This document shows, piece by piece, positions 54,583 to 63,531 of a DNA stretch of 64,000 bases (its first letter is position 1; every line of letters begins with the position of its first letter). The stretch covers positions 1 through 64,000 of the forward strand of contig CAKUVM010000002.1 in assembly GCA_934699135.1 (NCBI GenBank), given 5' to 3'. Under the pieces are notes generated by a model that made no database searches, was not told the origin of the DNA, and was given only the letters and a program-made list of their open reading frames with translations. A program made the translations under genes and the position numbers. This stretch comes from an uncultured Bacteroidales bacterium. GTDB taxonomy: Bacteria; Bacteroidota; Bacteroidia; Bacteroidales; Marinilabiliaceae.

Positions 54583-54932
54583 CGCACCAGCTTGTTTGTC
54601 AGGGTGTCTGGAAATATGACTTTGGGTTTGAATGTCTTGGCCTCCTCGGCCGTCATGATGGCATAGGAGATGATGATGACCACATCGCCCACGGCCACCT
54701 TTCGCGCAGCCGCGCCGTTGAGACATATGGTGCCAGAGCCGCGCTTGCCGGCAATGGCGTAGGTCTCAAGCCTCTCGCCGTTATTGTTGTTGACCACCTG
54801 CACCTTCTCCCCCACCACGATGCCGGCGGCGTCCATCAGATCCTCGTCAATGGTGATGCTGCCGACGTAGTTGAGGTCGCTCTGTGTGACGGAGACGTCG
54901 TGGATCTTGGATTTCATCAGAGTGATGAACAT
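54579..54932 (-). CDS. panD: Aspartate 1-decarboxylase
   Basis: 117 residues. Makes beta-alanine for pantothenate. The self-cleavage site is the Gly-Ser of YVGSITID, generating the pyruvoyl cofactor; [11 protein letters not shown] and [20 protein letters not shown] are family signatures. Sixteen bases after panC, so panC-panD form an operon, with the DUF2723 gene overlapping its stop. Confidence 0.96.
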   Translation of the reverse strand: MFITLMKSKIHDVSVTQSDLNYVGSITIDEDLMDAAGIVVGEKVQVVNNNNGERLETYAIAGKRGSGTICLNGAAARKVAVGDVVIIISYAIMTAEEAKTFKPKVIFPDTLTNKLVR

Positions 54933-54948
54933 GGCTCGCGACCCTTTC

Positions 54949-55797
54949 TTATTTTGTTAGTTGGATATTGTCAATGAGCCTTACGGCGCCTGCCTGTACG
55001 GTGATGCAGCCCACGGGCTGGCTCGTCTCCGCCCAACTGTTGATTGGCTGGAGCGTGAGCGCGTCAACAATCTCATAATACTCCACTTTGAGAAGCGGGT
55101 TCTCGTTGACCTTGGCCACCGTCCAGTCCACAAGCTGCGCTGGCGTCATGTCCGCCATATGCTTTCGTGATTCTTCCAACACGGCGTGGATATGTGGCGC
55201 CGCTGCCCTGTGCTCCGGCGTCAGGAGCGTGTTTCGCGAGCTTACGGCCAGGCCGTCCTCTTCGCGGACGATGGGGCAGGCCACGACGTCGAGCTTGAAG
55301 TCGCACTCCTTGACCATCTGCCGGATGACGGCTATCTGCTGGAAATCTTTCTCGCCGAAGTAGGCCTTGTCTGGCGACACGAAAGCAAAGAGTTTGGAGA
55401 CGATTTGGCAGACCCCGTTAAAATGGCCGGGGCGATGGGCGCCCTCCATGACCTCGGCCACTGGGCCAAGGTTGAAGACGCGGGTGTCCGGCACCGGATA
55501 TACCTCCTCAGCCGAGGGGGCGAACACAACATCAGCCTGTGTGTTGGTGTCGAGCAACGCCACGTCGGCATCGAGGGTGCGCGGGTAGGTGCGCAGATCG
55601 TCGGGGTTGTTGAACTGCGTGGGGTTGACAAAGACGCTGACAACGACAAAGTCGCACTCGGCGCACGCGCGCTTTACGAGCGAGAGATGCCCGACGTGAA
55701 GCGCCCCCATTGTGGGCACAAGCCCGACCGAGCGGCCGGACTGGCGGGCATCGGCCACGCGGCGCTTCAGCTCCGCGATTGTGCTGATGACTTCCAT
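54949..55797 (-). CDS. panC: Pantothenate synthetase
   Basis: 282 residues. Joins pantoate and beta-alanine with ATP. Signatures: [21 protein letters not shown] (read in parts, HIGH-like), [27 protein letters not shown] and FGEKDFQQ. Length is normal. It is first in the panC-panD operon, and the product of PanD is the substrate of PanC. Confidence 0.96.
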   Translation of the reverse strand: MEVISTIAELKRRVADARQSGRSVGLVPTMGALHVGHLSLVKRACAECDFVVVSVFVNPTQFNNPDDLRTYPRTLDADVALLDTNTQADVVFAPSAEEVYPVPDTRVFNLGPVAEVMEGAHRPGHFNGVCQIVSKLFAFVSPDKAYFGEKDFQQIAVIRQMVKECDFKLDVVACPIVREEDGLAVSSRNTLLTPEHRAAAPHIHAVLEESRKHMADMTPAQLVDWTVAKVNENPLLKVEYYEIVDALTLQPINSWAETSQPVGCITVQAGAVRLIDNIQLTK

Positions 55798-55894
55798 TTT
55801 TCTTTACAGTGAATGTTTTATCGCCGCGAAGTTACTACTCAATCACATATTGGCAACCGCAAATGGCAATTTCTTTGCTTGCGCCGCCAGACGA

Positions 55895-55933
55895 CAAAAA
55901 ACGAGGCCGCCACGCCCCAAAAGGCTGACGGCC
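55895..55933 (-). terminator. Terminator of the first tonB gene
   Basis: On the minus strand GGCCGTCA (55933-55926) pairs with TGGCGGCC (55912-55905), followed by TCGTTTTTTG. Confidence 0.7.
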
Positions 55934-55968
55934 CCGCATATCTTGCCGCAGGCTCGGGAGCTACCCCG

Positions 55969-56664
55969 CTACTGGATCACAAAGTTGATGGGCACCATAT
56001 AATGCACCCTGACGGCTTTGCCGCGCTGCTTGCCAGGAGCCCATTTGGGCATCGACTTGACCACGCGTATGGCCTCACGGTCCAAGTTGGGGTCGAAGGG
56101 CCTGGCCACATCAACGTTGGTGACGGTGCCATCGGCCGCTATGACGAACTTGACGAAGACACGGCCCTGGATGCCGTTCTCGTGAGCTATGACCGGATAT
56201 TTCACCTCCGTGACAAGGTAACGGCGCAAGGCCTCCTCGCCGCCCGGGAAGACGGGCATCTGCTCCACGATGAGGAAAGCCTCCTGCTCGGCGGGTTCCT
56301 CCTCCTCCACCACATGGGTCTCAAGGTCTCGAATCTCAAACTCTGTGTTGTCATCGGCCTCCGTGTCGTTGAGCTCGAAGTCCTCATTGATCTCGGTGTC
56401 GTTGTCCACAATGGTGAGGGCGTCGGCCACTGGTGGTGGAGGAGGTGGTGGTGGCGGAGGCTTAATCTGGTCTTGAGTGGTTATGGGAACCATATCCTCC
56501 TCGACCTCCACAACCTCCACAACCTCGATGTCTTTAATGCTGACGTCATGAGACGTCCACTCAAAGGCCGCAAGAGTCAAGCCTAAGGCCACGGCTAGAC
56601 CAATTTCAGAGAAGATGAGCTTCTTCCCCTCAAGGTCGGCTTTCGGCGATTTTTTGACTTCCAT
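55969..56664 (-). CDS. TonB-family energy transducer (copy 1)
   Basis: 231 residues. One N-terminal membrane helix (SEIGLAVALGLTLAAFEW), a proline run (KPPPPPPPPPPV) spanning the periplasm, an acidic stretch, then the TonB C-terminal domain (MPVFPGGEEALRRYL, VFVKFVIAADGTVTNVDV, MPKWAPGKQRGKAVRV). Transfers proton-motive energy to TonB-dependent outer-membrane receptors. Closely related to copy 2 over its full length, and of identical length. Confidence 0.93.
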   Translation of the reverse strand: MEVKKSPKADLEGKKLIFSEIGLAVALGLTLAAFEWTSHDVSIKDIEVVEVVEVEEDMVPITTQDQIKPPPPPPPPPPVADALTIVDNDTEINEDFELNDTEADDNTEFEIRDLETHVVEEEEPAEQEAFLIVEQMPVFPGGEEALRRYLVTEVKYPVIAHENGIQGRVFVKFVIAADGTVTNVDVARPFDPNLDREAIRVVKSMPKWAPGKQRGKAVRVHYMVPINFVIQ

Positions 56665-57167
56665 AGGTTAGTATTTCATGTTAAAAGGCTTCAGATTTCC
56701 AGCGGGAGGCCGAACCTCTCTCCAAAAATCTGTGGCCAAGATAGCAATAAAATCGCACTAGATTATCACTCACACAGAGACTTAACCACATTTCACATTA
56801 GGCTCCTTGCGCCAGAGAGGCCAGAGAGCCCATAGCACCCCCGCCGCGACAGGGGTATGCGCGAGAAATCTTGTGGATTAAAACTCTCCAACCCAAAATG
56901 CCGAACGGCCAAAGGCAAAAGCGGCGACACAGCTTTTCTAAACACGTCAACCATCAGCATATCAAGCCCATAACTCTAAGTTATTATGCTTTAGGGAGAG
57001 AATGGGAAACCGCGGGCTTGGCACGGTAACGCACGCGCCACCGTGGTTAGTGGCATGATAATCTCCATACGGACGAAAGACATCTACCTTGCGCTAGCGC
57101 GGATAAATGAGCCTCACCCGCACGATGGGCTTTATGATAAATTTAACCTATGTGGCGGGCAAAAGAA
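56665..57167. other. Intergenic region between the two tonB genes
   Basis: About 500 bases with no convincing coding frame. A promoter-like TATCTTGG on the minus strand lies before copy 1; the same element (TACCTTGG) precedes copy 2, preceded in both by an A/T-rich ATTGC. Nothing else recognisable is seen. Confidence 0.4.
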
Positions 57168-57198
57168 GAGGCCACCCGCAAAGACTGCGGGCGGCCTC
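57168..57198 (-). terminator. Terminator of the second tonB gene
   Basis: GAGGCCGCCCGCA pairs with TGCGGGTGGCCTC (one G-U) around a five-base loop, then TTCTTTTG on the minus strand. Confidence 0.82.
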
Positions 57199-57220
57199 AA
57201 TATCTCCTGCACTTCGAGCG

Positions 57221-57916
57221 CTACTGGAGCTTGAAGTTGATTGGCACTGTGTAAGAGACTCGCACTGCCTTGCCGCGCTGGCGGCCTGGCGTCCACTTAG
57301 GCATGGACTTGACGACTCGGACAGCCTCCTTGTCTAGCACGGGGTCGAACGGACGAGCCACTTCAACGTTGGTCACGGAGCCGTCTGGCGCAATGACGAA
57401 CTTGACGAAGACGCGGCCCTGGATGCCGTTCTCCTGCGCGATGGCGGGATATTTGACCTCCTTGGCAAGATAGGTGCGGAGTGCCTCCTCGCCGCCTGGG
57501 AAGACGGGCATCTGCTCCACAATGATGAAGACCTCCTGCTCCGCGGGCTCCTCCTCCTCCACAACGGCGGGTTCGAGGTCACGTATCTCGAACTCAGTGT
57601 TGTCATCGGCCTCCGTGTCGTTGAGTTCGAAATCTTCGTTAATCTCGGTCTCGTTATCCACGATGGTGAGGGCGTCGGCCACTGGTGGTGGTGGTGGCGG
57701 TGGTGGTGGTGGCTTTATCTGATCTTGAGTGGTTATGGGGACCATATCCTCCTCAACCGCCGCCTGCTCCACGACCTCGATGTCTTGAATCTTGACGTCT
57801 TGCGATGTCCACTCGAAGGCGGCGAGAGTCAAGCCAAGGGCCACGGCGAGACCGATCTCGGAGAAGATGAGCTTCTTCCCCTCGAGGTCGGCTTTGGGCG
57901 ATTTTTTGACTTCCAT
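57221..57916 (-). CDS. TonB-family energy transducer (copy 2)
   Basis: 231 residues, with the same layout as copy 1: membrane helix, ten-proline run, acidic region, TonB C-terminal domain (MPVFPGGEEALRTYLAKEV, MPKWTPGRQRGKAVRV). The two copies differ mostly in the region just after the membrane helix (VEQAAVEED against VEVVEVEED) and in scattered positions, so they are a tandem duplication with some age. Each has its own terminator, so they are separately transcribed. Roles may be split between receptor sets. Confidence 0.93.
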   Translation of the reverse strand: MEVKKSPKADLEGKKLIFSEIGLAVALGLTLAAFEWTSQDVKIQDIEVVEQAAVEEDMVPITTQDQIKPPPPPPPPPPVADALTIVDNETEINEDFELNDTEADDNTEFEIRDLEPAVVEEEEPAEQEVFIIVEQMPVFPGGEEALRTYLAKEVKYPAIAQENGIQGRVFVKFVIAPDGSVTNVEVARPFDPVLDKEAVRVVKSMPKWTPGRQRGKAVRVSYTVPINFKLQ

Positions 57917-58230
57917 AAATTAGAACTTTTAACCAAGCTAATGCGAGACCTCCGGGGCGTATGCGAGTCCGCCCCCGGAAATCGAATGCCAAGGTAGCAA
58001 TTATTTTGCATTCGGCGCACGCAGCCGCAATGATTTTTTTCTTTTAGCAACGCATTTCCGCACTTTGATCCCGCAGAGTAGTGTTAACGTTAACAACAGG
58101 TCAACACGCCCAAGGTGGGGACGGAGAACTCATCGGCAAGTGCTTCAAGGCCTCACTAATTAACAATCAAAGGGAAAGCCCTTGCTCAGGAACTGATTCC
58201 TGGGCAAGGTCCCAGACGGGACGTTGGGCT
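57917..58230. promoter_or_regulatory. Region between the tonB pair and the xylan operon, with a LacI-type palindrome
   Basis: A 14-bp perfect palindrome, TGTTAACGTTAACA (58082-58095), looks like a LacI/GalR-family operator. Minus-strand TACCTTGG upstream of tonB copy 2 is a possible -7. A hairpin, CCTTGCTCAGGAA with TTCCTGGGCAAGG (58180-58209), lies just beyond the GH43 stop and may end the xylan operon. Confidence 0.5.
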
Positions 58231-59208
58231 TCAGTCCATTCCCTCGATGGTGATGATGTCGCCGTTCTCATCATAGTCCAGCTCGCAGACCTTCAGGCTG
58301 CGCAGCCACGTGCGGCCGCCAGACGGCACGCTGTCATGATGGAAGAGGTACCACTTGCCGTCGTATTCGGCAATGCTGTGGTGTGTGGTCCAGCCCACCA
58401 CGGGGGTCAGGATCACGCCCCTGTATGTGAACGGGCCAAGTGGCGAGTCGCCCACGGCGTAGCAAAGCAAATGAGTGTCTCCCGTGGAATAGGAGAAATA
58501 ATATTTATCGCCTCTCTTATGCACCCATGACGCCTCAAAGAAACGGTGCGGGTTACTGGCTTTGAGCGGGTCGCCCTCCTCGTCAAGGATCTGCACGTCC
58601 ACGGGGTCTTGGGCGAATTGCTTCATGTCTTCAGACAGCACCGTGACCTTGGGGCAGAGCGCCGGCTCGTCGCCCTCTGGCAAGATGGCGCTCTCAAGGG
58701 CCTTGTTGGCGCGGTATCTCTGGAGCTGCCCGCCCCAGAGGCCGCCGAAGTAGACATAGTGCTTGCCGCCGTCGGCGAAGACGCACTGGTCTATGCTGTA
58801 GCTGCCGCGGATGGGGTCCGGCTCGGGACGGAACGGCCCCTCGGGCCTGTCGGCCACGGCCACGCCCATACGGAAGATGTCGTTGCGGTCCTTGAGGGGG
58901 AAGTAGAGGTAATACTTGCCGTTTTTCTCGGCCACGTCACAGTCCCACAGCTGCCTCCCCGCCCAGGGTATGTCCTCCACTTTGAGGATTACGCCGTGGT
59001 CTGTGACAGGGGCGGTCATTGGGTCGCCCTCAATGCTGAAGACGTGATAGTCTTTCATGTTGAAGTGGTCGCCGTTGTCGTTCTCGGGCACTCCGCTCTC
59101 CCAGTCATGAGACGGGTAGATGTATATCTTGCCACCCCAGACGTGGACGGAAGGGTCCGCCATATAGTCTTGCGGCACGAGATACCTTTTTTCTTTCTTC
59201 ACTGCCAT
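58231..59208 (-). CDS. Glycoside hydrolase family 43 (xylosidase/arabinofuranosidase type)
   Basis: 325 residues, five-bladed beta-propeller. Catalytic residues: Asp in YMADPSVHV (base), Asp in GSYSIDQCVF (pKa modulator) and Glu in RFFEASWVHK (acid). There is no signal peptide, so it works in the cytoplasm on imported xylo-oligosaccharides. Last gene of the xylan operon, 28 bases after GH10. Beta-xylosidase or alpha-arabinofuranosidase cannot be separated here. Confidence 0.88.
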   Translation of the reverse strand: MAVKKEKRYLVPQDYMADPSVHVWGGKIYIYPSHDWESGVPENDNGDHFNMKDYHVFSIEGDPMTAPVTDHGVILKVEDIPWAGRQLWDCDVAEKNGKYYLYFPLKDRNDIFRMGVAVADRPEGPFRPEPDPIRGSYSIDQCVFADGGKHYVYFGGLWGGQLQRYRANKALESAILPEGDEPALCPKVTVLSEDMKQFAQDPVDVQILDEEGDPLKASNPHRFFEASWVHKRGDKYYFSYSTGDTHLLCYAVGDSPLGPFTYRGVILTPVVGWTTHHSIAEYDGKWYLFHHDSVPSGGRTWLRSLKVCELDYDENGDIITIEGMD

Positions 59209-59236
59209 ATTTTTCCTTTTTTGTTTTGCGCTATGC

Positions 59237-60379
59237 TTAATTCTTCCGTCTCTGGCTCAACATGAACTCTTTGATGAAAGGCTTGGGCCGCCCCTCCCTG
59301 TCGAAGAGCAGCGGGCTGTCATGCCTGCCGGGGATGGGGTAATCGTTTTTCCACGAAGTGGCGTCTGTCACGCCCCACGCGGTGACGCGCTGAATCTTGT
59401 CGGAATGTTTGATGAACAGGTTCCAGAAGCTGGCCATGCGCTCGTTCCAGAGTGTCGACACGCTGTCTGGCAGCGGGTTGGGATAATAAGGGTCATATTC
59501 GCGCTTGGCGGCCACTGTGTCTGATATGTTGGCCGACTGCGAGACGGTGGGGAGCGCGCTCATGTCCCACTCCGTGACCATGACCTTTAGCCCTTTGGAG
59601 GCGAAAGCCTCGATGCTGCGCTCAAACTCGTCGACCGACGGATAGTCCATGCCCATGTGACCCTGCATGCCGATGGCGTCTAGCCGAAGTCCGCGGGCCT
59701 TCACTGAGTCTATGAGCGCGAGATAAGCGTCTCGCCGGCCCGGGACAGTCATCCCATAGTCGTTGAGATAAAGCTCGGCGTCGGGGTCTGCCTCGCGGGC
59801 CGCCTCTAGGGCGGTGAAGACGAACTCCCGCCCCATGATGCGGAAGAGAGGGCTGTCGCGGAACGACCCGTCCTCCACGATGATCTCGTTACACACGTCC
59901 CATCCCTTTATGCGGCCGCGGTATCGGCCCACGATGGCGGCTATATGGCTGCGGATGCGGTCGCGCAGCACGTCGGCTGAGACGTCATTCCCCGCGGAAT
60001 CAACGCAAAACCAGGGGGCCATCTGCGAGTGCCAGACTAGGCAATGGCCTATGGCCTCCATATGGTTGGCCTCGGCGAAGGCCACGAGGCTGTCGCCGCC
60101 GGCGAAGTCATAGACGTCTTCTTGAGGGTGAATCTCTTCGCACTTCATGCGATTCTCGGCCACGATGGAGTTGAAGTTGCGCTTCAGCACCTCGGCCCCG
60201 AGCGAGTCGCGCCCCGCCACCTGAGGCCCCGTGGCGGCCGCGCCAATGGAGAAACGGTCGCCCACGGCGTCTTTGAGAGAGAGGCCGGAGTCCGTAGCCG
60301 GGCCTCCGCACGAGGAGAGAGCCAGCGCGGCGAGCGGCAGCGCGGCCATATATGACACTTTTCTGTTTGACATATCCAT
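59237..60379 (-). CDS. Endo-1,4-beta-xylanase, GH10 lipoprotein
   Basis: 380 residues. Lipobox ALSSC predicts attachment to a membrane, probably facing the periplasm or surface. Single GH10 TIM barrel: HCLVWHSQMAPWF, the acid/base glutamate in GWDVCNEI, GMQGHMGMDYP and the nucleophile in VMVTEWDMS. Cuts the xylan backbone. No carbohydrate-binding module. Between the GPH transporter (24 bases) and GH43. Confidence 0.94.
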   Translation of the reverse strand: MDMSNRKVSYMAALPLAALALSSCGGPATDSGLSLKDAVGDRFSIGAAATGPQVAGRDSLGAEVLKRNFNSIVAENRMKCEEIHPQEDVYDFAGGDSLVAFAEANHMEAIGHCLVWHSQMAPWFCVDSAGNDVSADVLRDRIRSHIAAIVGRYRGRIKGWDVCNEIIVEDGSFRDSPLFRIMGREFVFTALEAAREADPDAELYLNDYGMTVPGRRDAYLALIDSVKARGLRLDAIGMQGHMGMDYPSVDEFERSIEAFASKGLKVMVTEWDMSALPTVSQSANISDTVAAKREYDPYYPNPLPDSVSTLWNERMASFWNLFIKHSDKIQRVTAWGVTDATSWKNDYPIPGRHDSPLLFDREGRPKPFIKEFMLSQRRKN

Positions 60380-60403
60380 GATTGTATTAGTCTGAGGCCG
60401 CCA

Positions 60404-61804
60404 CTATGCCTGACGGTGGCGCGCCTCGATTTCTGAATTAATCTTGTCTATCACGTCGTCTTCAAGCTCATAGCGCGATATTATGACCATAGCCAAAACG
60501 AGCAGCGCGGCCGGGATTACGCACACTAGCCACAAGATGCCTTGCTCCGCCATTGGCGACTGGCTCACGGCGTTCTTGCCATCGAACCCCACAAAGGCCA
60601 AGACGAGGCCCGGCACCACACCTCCGAGCGCCATGCCGGCCTTGAAGAATATGCCGGTGAGGGCGTTGACAATGCCGGCAATGCGCTTGCCGCTTTTCCA
60701 CTCGCCATATGATATGACCTCGGGGACGAGGGCCCACATATAGCCCGTGGCCACGATGACGCCAGTAGACTTGACAAACTGCGCCACCATGATGAGCCAT
60801 ATCTGGCCTTTGAGCGCGTCTATCATGGAGACGGCGTAGAGGATGGCCATGCCCACGATGGCAATGGAGAGGAAGATGTAGAACATGTTCTTCTTCCCCA
60901 CCCAGCGTTTGATGGCCGGCACGAGGGGCATGAAGATGAACGCCGGCACGGACCCCAGTCCCATAAAGAGCGGCATATACTCCTCGGCGTGGACGTTATA
61001 GACCATATAGTACGAGCCGGCGGAGTTGCCAACCGCCATCATGGCGAACGCCGTGACGAAAAAGAGGGCTATGACGCGGAGCGGCCTGTTGTGGGCGAAC
61101 TCCATCCACAGGTCGGAGACGCTGACGTTCTTGGCCTCGGAGCTGTCCATGACAACCCTCTCACGACACTGCGAGAAGCAGAAGAAGAGCAGGGCCAGAC
61201 CCACGAGGGAGTATATGGTCATGGTCACGAGCCAGGCATCGGCGCTATCCGCCGTATTGGTCTTGCCACTGGGCGAGAGGAAGGCCACGAGGAGCGGTAT
61301 GCCCGAGGCCACGGCCAGGCCACCGACATTGGCCAGGAACATGCGCACCGACGTGAGCACGGTGATCTCTTGCGTGTCTCGCGTGAGCGAGGCGTTGAGC
61401 GCCCCGTAGGGGACGTTGATGAGCGTGTAGCACATCGACATGCCCACGTAGGTGACGTAGGCGTAGGCCACGGAGCCGTGGAAGCCGTTCCAGAAACAGA
61501 GTATGGCGAAAGCCGTGAGCGGAATTCCGCCCAAGACGAGGTAGGCCCTGTATTTGCCGAGCCGCGGGCAGTGCCTGTCTACAAACGTGCCGACGAGAGG
61601 GTCCCACGCCACGTCTATGAGGCGCACCACCAGAAACATTGTCGCGGCCACGCCGGGGTCGAGGCCGTAGACATTGGTGTAGAAGAAAAGGAGGTACATG
61701 CTTATGGTCTGGTAGATGAGGTTTTGGGCCAAATCTCCAGATCCGAAGCCTATGCGCTGCAGCCAGTTGAGCTTGTAGAAGCCGTTGGCGTTGTTGTTTT
61801 CCAT
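60404..61804 (-). CDS. GPH-family sugar:cation symporter (xyloside transporter type)
   Basis: 466 residues, twelve predicted membrane helices. Starts RIGFGSGDLAQNLIYQTIS and has RLIDVAWDPLVGTFVDRHCPRLGKYR, the GPH/MelB loop-2 motif. Imports oligosaccharides or xylosides with a cation across the inner membrane. Operon position between an acetylesterase and GH10 indicates xylo-oligosaccharides as the substrate. Confidence 0.92.
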   Translation of the reverse strand: MENNNANGFYKLNWLQRIGFGSGDLAQNLIYQTISMYLLFFYTNVYGLDPGVAATMFLVVRLIDVAWDPLVGTFVDRHCPRLGKYRAYLVLGGIPLTAFAILCFWNGFHGSVAYAYVTYVGMSMCYTLINVPYGALNASLTRDTQEITVLTSVRMFLANVGGLAVASGIPLLVAFLSPSGKTNTADSADAWLVTMTIYSLVGLALLFFCFSQCRERVVMDSSEAKNVSVSDLWMEFAHNRPLRVIALFFVTAFAMMAVGNSAGSYYMVYNVHAEEYMPLFMGLGSVPAFIFMPLVPAIKRWVGKKNMFYIFLSIAIVGMAILYAVSMIDALKGQIWLIMVAQFVKSTGVIVATGYMWALVPEVISYGEWKSGKRIAGIVNALTGIFFKAGMALGGVVPGLVLAFVGFDGKNAVSQSPMAEQGILWLVCVIPAALLVLAMVIISRYELEDDVIDKINSEIEARHRQA

Positions 61805-61814
61805 GGCAAAAAGA

Positions 61815-63509
61815 CTAACGTTTGGGCATTTTCGCCGACTTGAGCAGCGCTTTCATCTTGACGGCCACCCTGCGGCCGAGCGTCTTCTTCTCCAGTGGGT
61901 GCACGTCGTTCCACTCGCCCAGGTCGGCGCACTTCGCCCAGTCGGCGTGAGGGTCGGCCTCCGCCACCTCTCGCTGCGTGCGCTGCATGGCGCGCCAGGC
62001 GGGGTTGACGGGCTTCTCAAAGTCGGCCAGCTCGATGATGACGAAGTTCAGGCCGTCATTATGGAACTCCGCCCTCCAGTTGGCCATGAGGCCGCCAAGC
62101 ATCTGCCGATACTCGCCCTCTCGGCCCACGTTGCTCTCGCCCTGATACCACACCGCGCCCGCGAAGCGCATGCCGCCGAGCGGCGCCACCATGCCGTTAT
62201 ACAGCACGGTCGGAGTGTAGTAAAAGAACGGTATGCCCGGCTTGGAGGGCATGGCGGCGGCGTAGAGGTGCTTCCAGTTGTCGTCCAGGTCAATTTTGCT
62301 CACATGGTTGCCACACAGCCACCTGTTCCCGCCGAAGAAGATGCCGCGATACTTGTCTGCCACGAAAGACGGCTCCCCATTTTGGCTCACGAGACGCACG
62401 GCGATGACATTGTCCCCCGCATGGAGCGCGCCTTGGGGGATGTCGTATATGCGCGGGGGGTACTGATAATACGTCTGCCCCACTTTTACGCCATTGACCC
62501 ACGCCTCGTCGGCATCGACAAGCGCGCCGAGGCGCAATGTTGCGGGCAGCGCGGCCTGACTGGCCGAGACGTTCACCGTCTTGCGGAACCAGTGGGCGCC
62601 GTTGAAGGCCCCGAGGCTGTCGCAGGCCCAGCCGTCCGCCACGGCGTTGACGGTCTCCCACCGGGAGTCGTCATAGCCCTCGGCTTTCCAGTCTTGCGCC
62701 AGCTCTCCCTCTTTGGCGGCAAGGACGGCCTCCCAATGGTCGCCCGCCGCTTTGCCATAGTCTTCCACCACCTTGCGGTAGGCGGGGTCGGCGTTGACGT
62801 CGGCCTTGCTCAGAGCCAGGCGGAAGCCTTGGCTCTGAAGCTGTTCGCGGCTCATCCACGCCTCGATGGGCGAGCCACCCACGGCGGACTCCACCACGCC
62901 GATGGCCACGCCCGTGGCGGCCTGCATCTCCCGTGCGAAGAAATAGGCCACGGCGGAGAAGTCCATGGCGTTGTCATGGTTCAGCGTCTTCCAGCCGTCG
63001 GTCAAGACGTCGGCCGCTGGGCCGTCATAGACAGGGTTGAGCTTCACGCGGAGCATCCTCACCTCATCGTTGACAGTGCCGTCGACCTCGGCCGCATATT
63101 TGTCCATTACGCGGCTCACGGGCAGCTCCATGTTGCTCTGGCCTGAGCAGAAGAACACGTCGCCAACCATAATGTCTTCAAGCCGCTGGCCCGCAATGGA
63201 AATGACGTATGGCCCGCCGGCTCGCAACGACGGCAGCGTCAGGCTCCAACGACCGTCGGCGTCTGCGGTGGCTCGAAACTCGCCCTTGACCTTTTTGCCG
63301 GAGGCGGCTACCGGAGCCTCGCCATCGAACTCGGCCACCACGACCTCGCCGGCATCGGCCGTGCCGGTGAGGCACACCTCCTGCCCGCGCTGAATGACCA
63401 TGCCACTCGTGATCCACGCCGATGGCGACACCTTGGCCCATGCGGCGCACGGGACGGCCAAGGCAGCAAGGGCGACCCACGCCCCAATGTGATTGGAAAA
63501 TATTTTCAT
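61815..63509 (-). CDS. Sialate O-acetylesterase-family esterase (acetylxylan esterase type)
   Basis: 564 residues with a signal peptide (VALAALAVPCAAWA). SGNH-like SASA fold: catalytic serine in FFCSGQSNMELP, GAVWYQGESN, and DVHPLEKK with the catalytic histidine. An inserted jelly-roll domain (about residues 250-350, WFRKTVNVSASQ) separates the motifs, as in many Bacteroidales members. In this operon it most likely deacetylates xylan. Ten bases upstream of the transporter gene. Confidence 0.9.
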   Translation of the reverse strand: MKIFSNHIGAWVALAALAVPCAAWAKVSPSAWITSGMVIQRGQEVCLTGTADAGEVVVAEFDGEAPVAASGKKVKGEFRATADADGRWSLTLPSLRAGGPYVISIAGQRLEDIMVGDVFFCSGQSNMELPVSRVMDKYAAEVDGTVNDEVRMLRVKLNPVYDGPAADVLTDGWKTLNHDNAMDFSAVAYFFAREMQAATGVAIGVVESAVGGSPIEAWMSREQLQSQGFRLALSKADVNADPAYRKVVEDYGKAAGDHWEAVLAAKEGELAQDWKAEGYDDSRWETVNAVADGWACDSLGAFNGAHWFRKTVNVSASQAALPATLRLGALVDADEAWVNGVKVGQTYYQYPPRIYDIPQGALHAGDNVIAVRLVSQNGEPSFVADKYRGIFFGGNRWLCGNHVSKIDLDDNWKHLYAAAMPSKPGIPFFYYTPTVLYNGMVAPLGGMRFAGAVWYQGESNVGREGEYRQMLGGLMANWRAEFHNDGLNFVIIELADFEKPVNPAWRAMQRTQREVAEADPHADWAKCADLGEWNDVHPLEKKTLGRRVAVKMKALLKSAKMPKR

Positions 63510-63531
63510 GCTGACTGTCTTTTATGGTTCG

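Noticed and set aside
57043..57337. Small plus-strand frames between the tonB genes
   Set aside because: They run over the tonB terminator and the 3' end of copy 2 in antisense and have no promoter or recognisable product.
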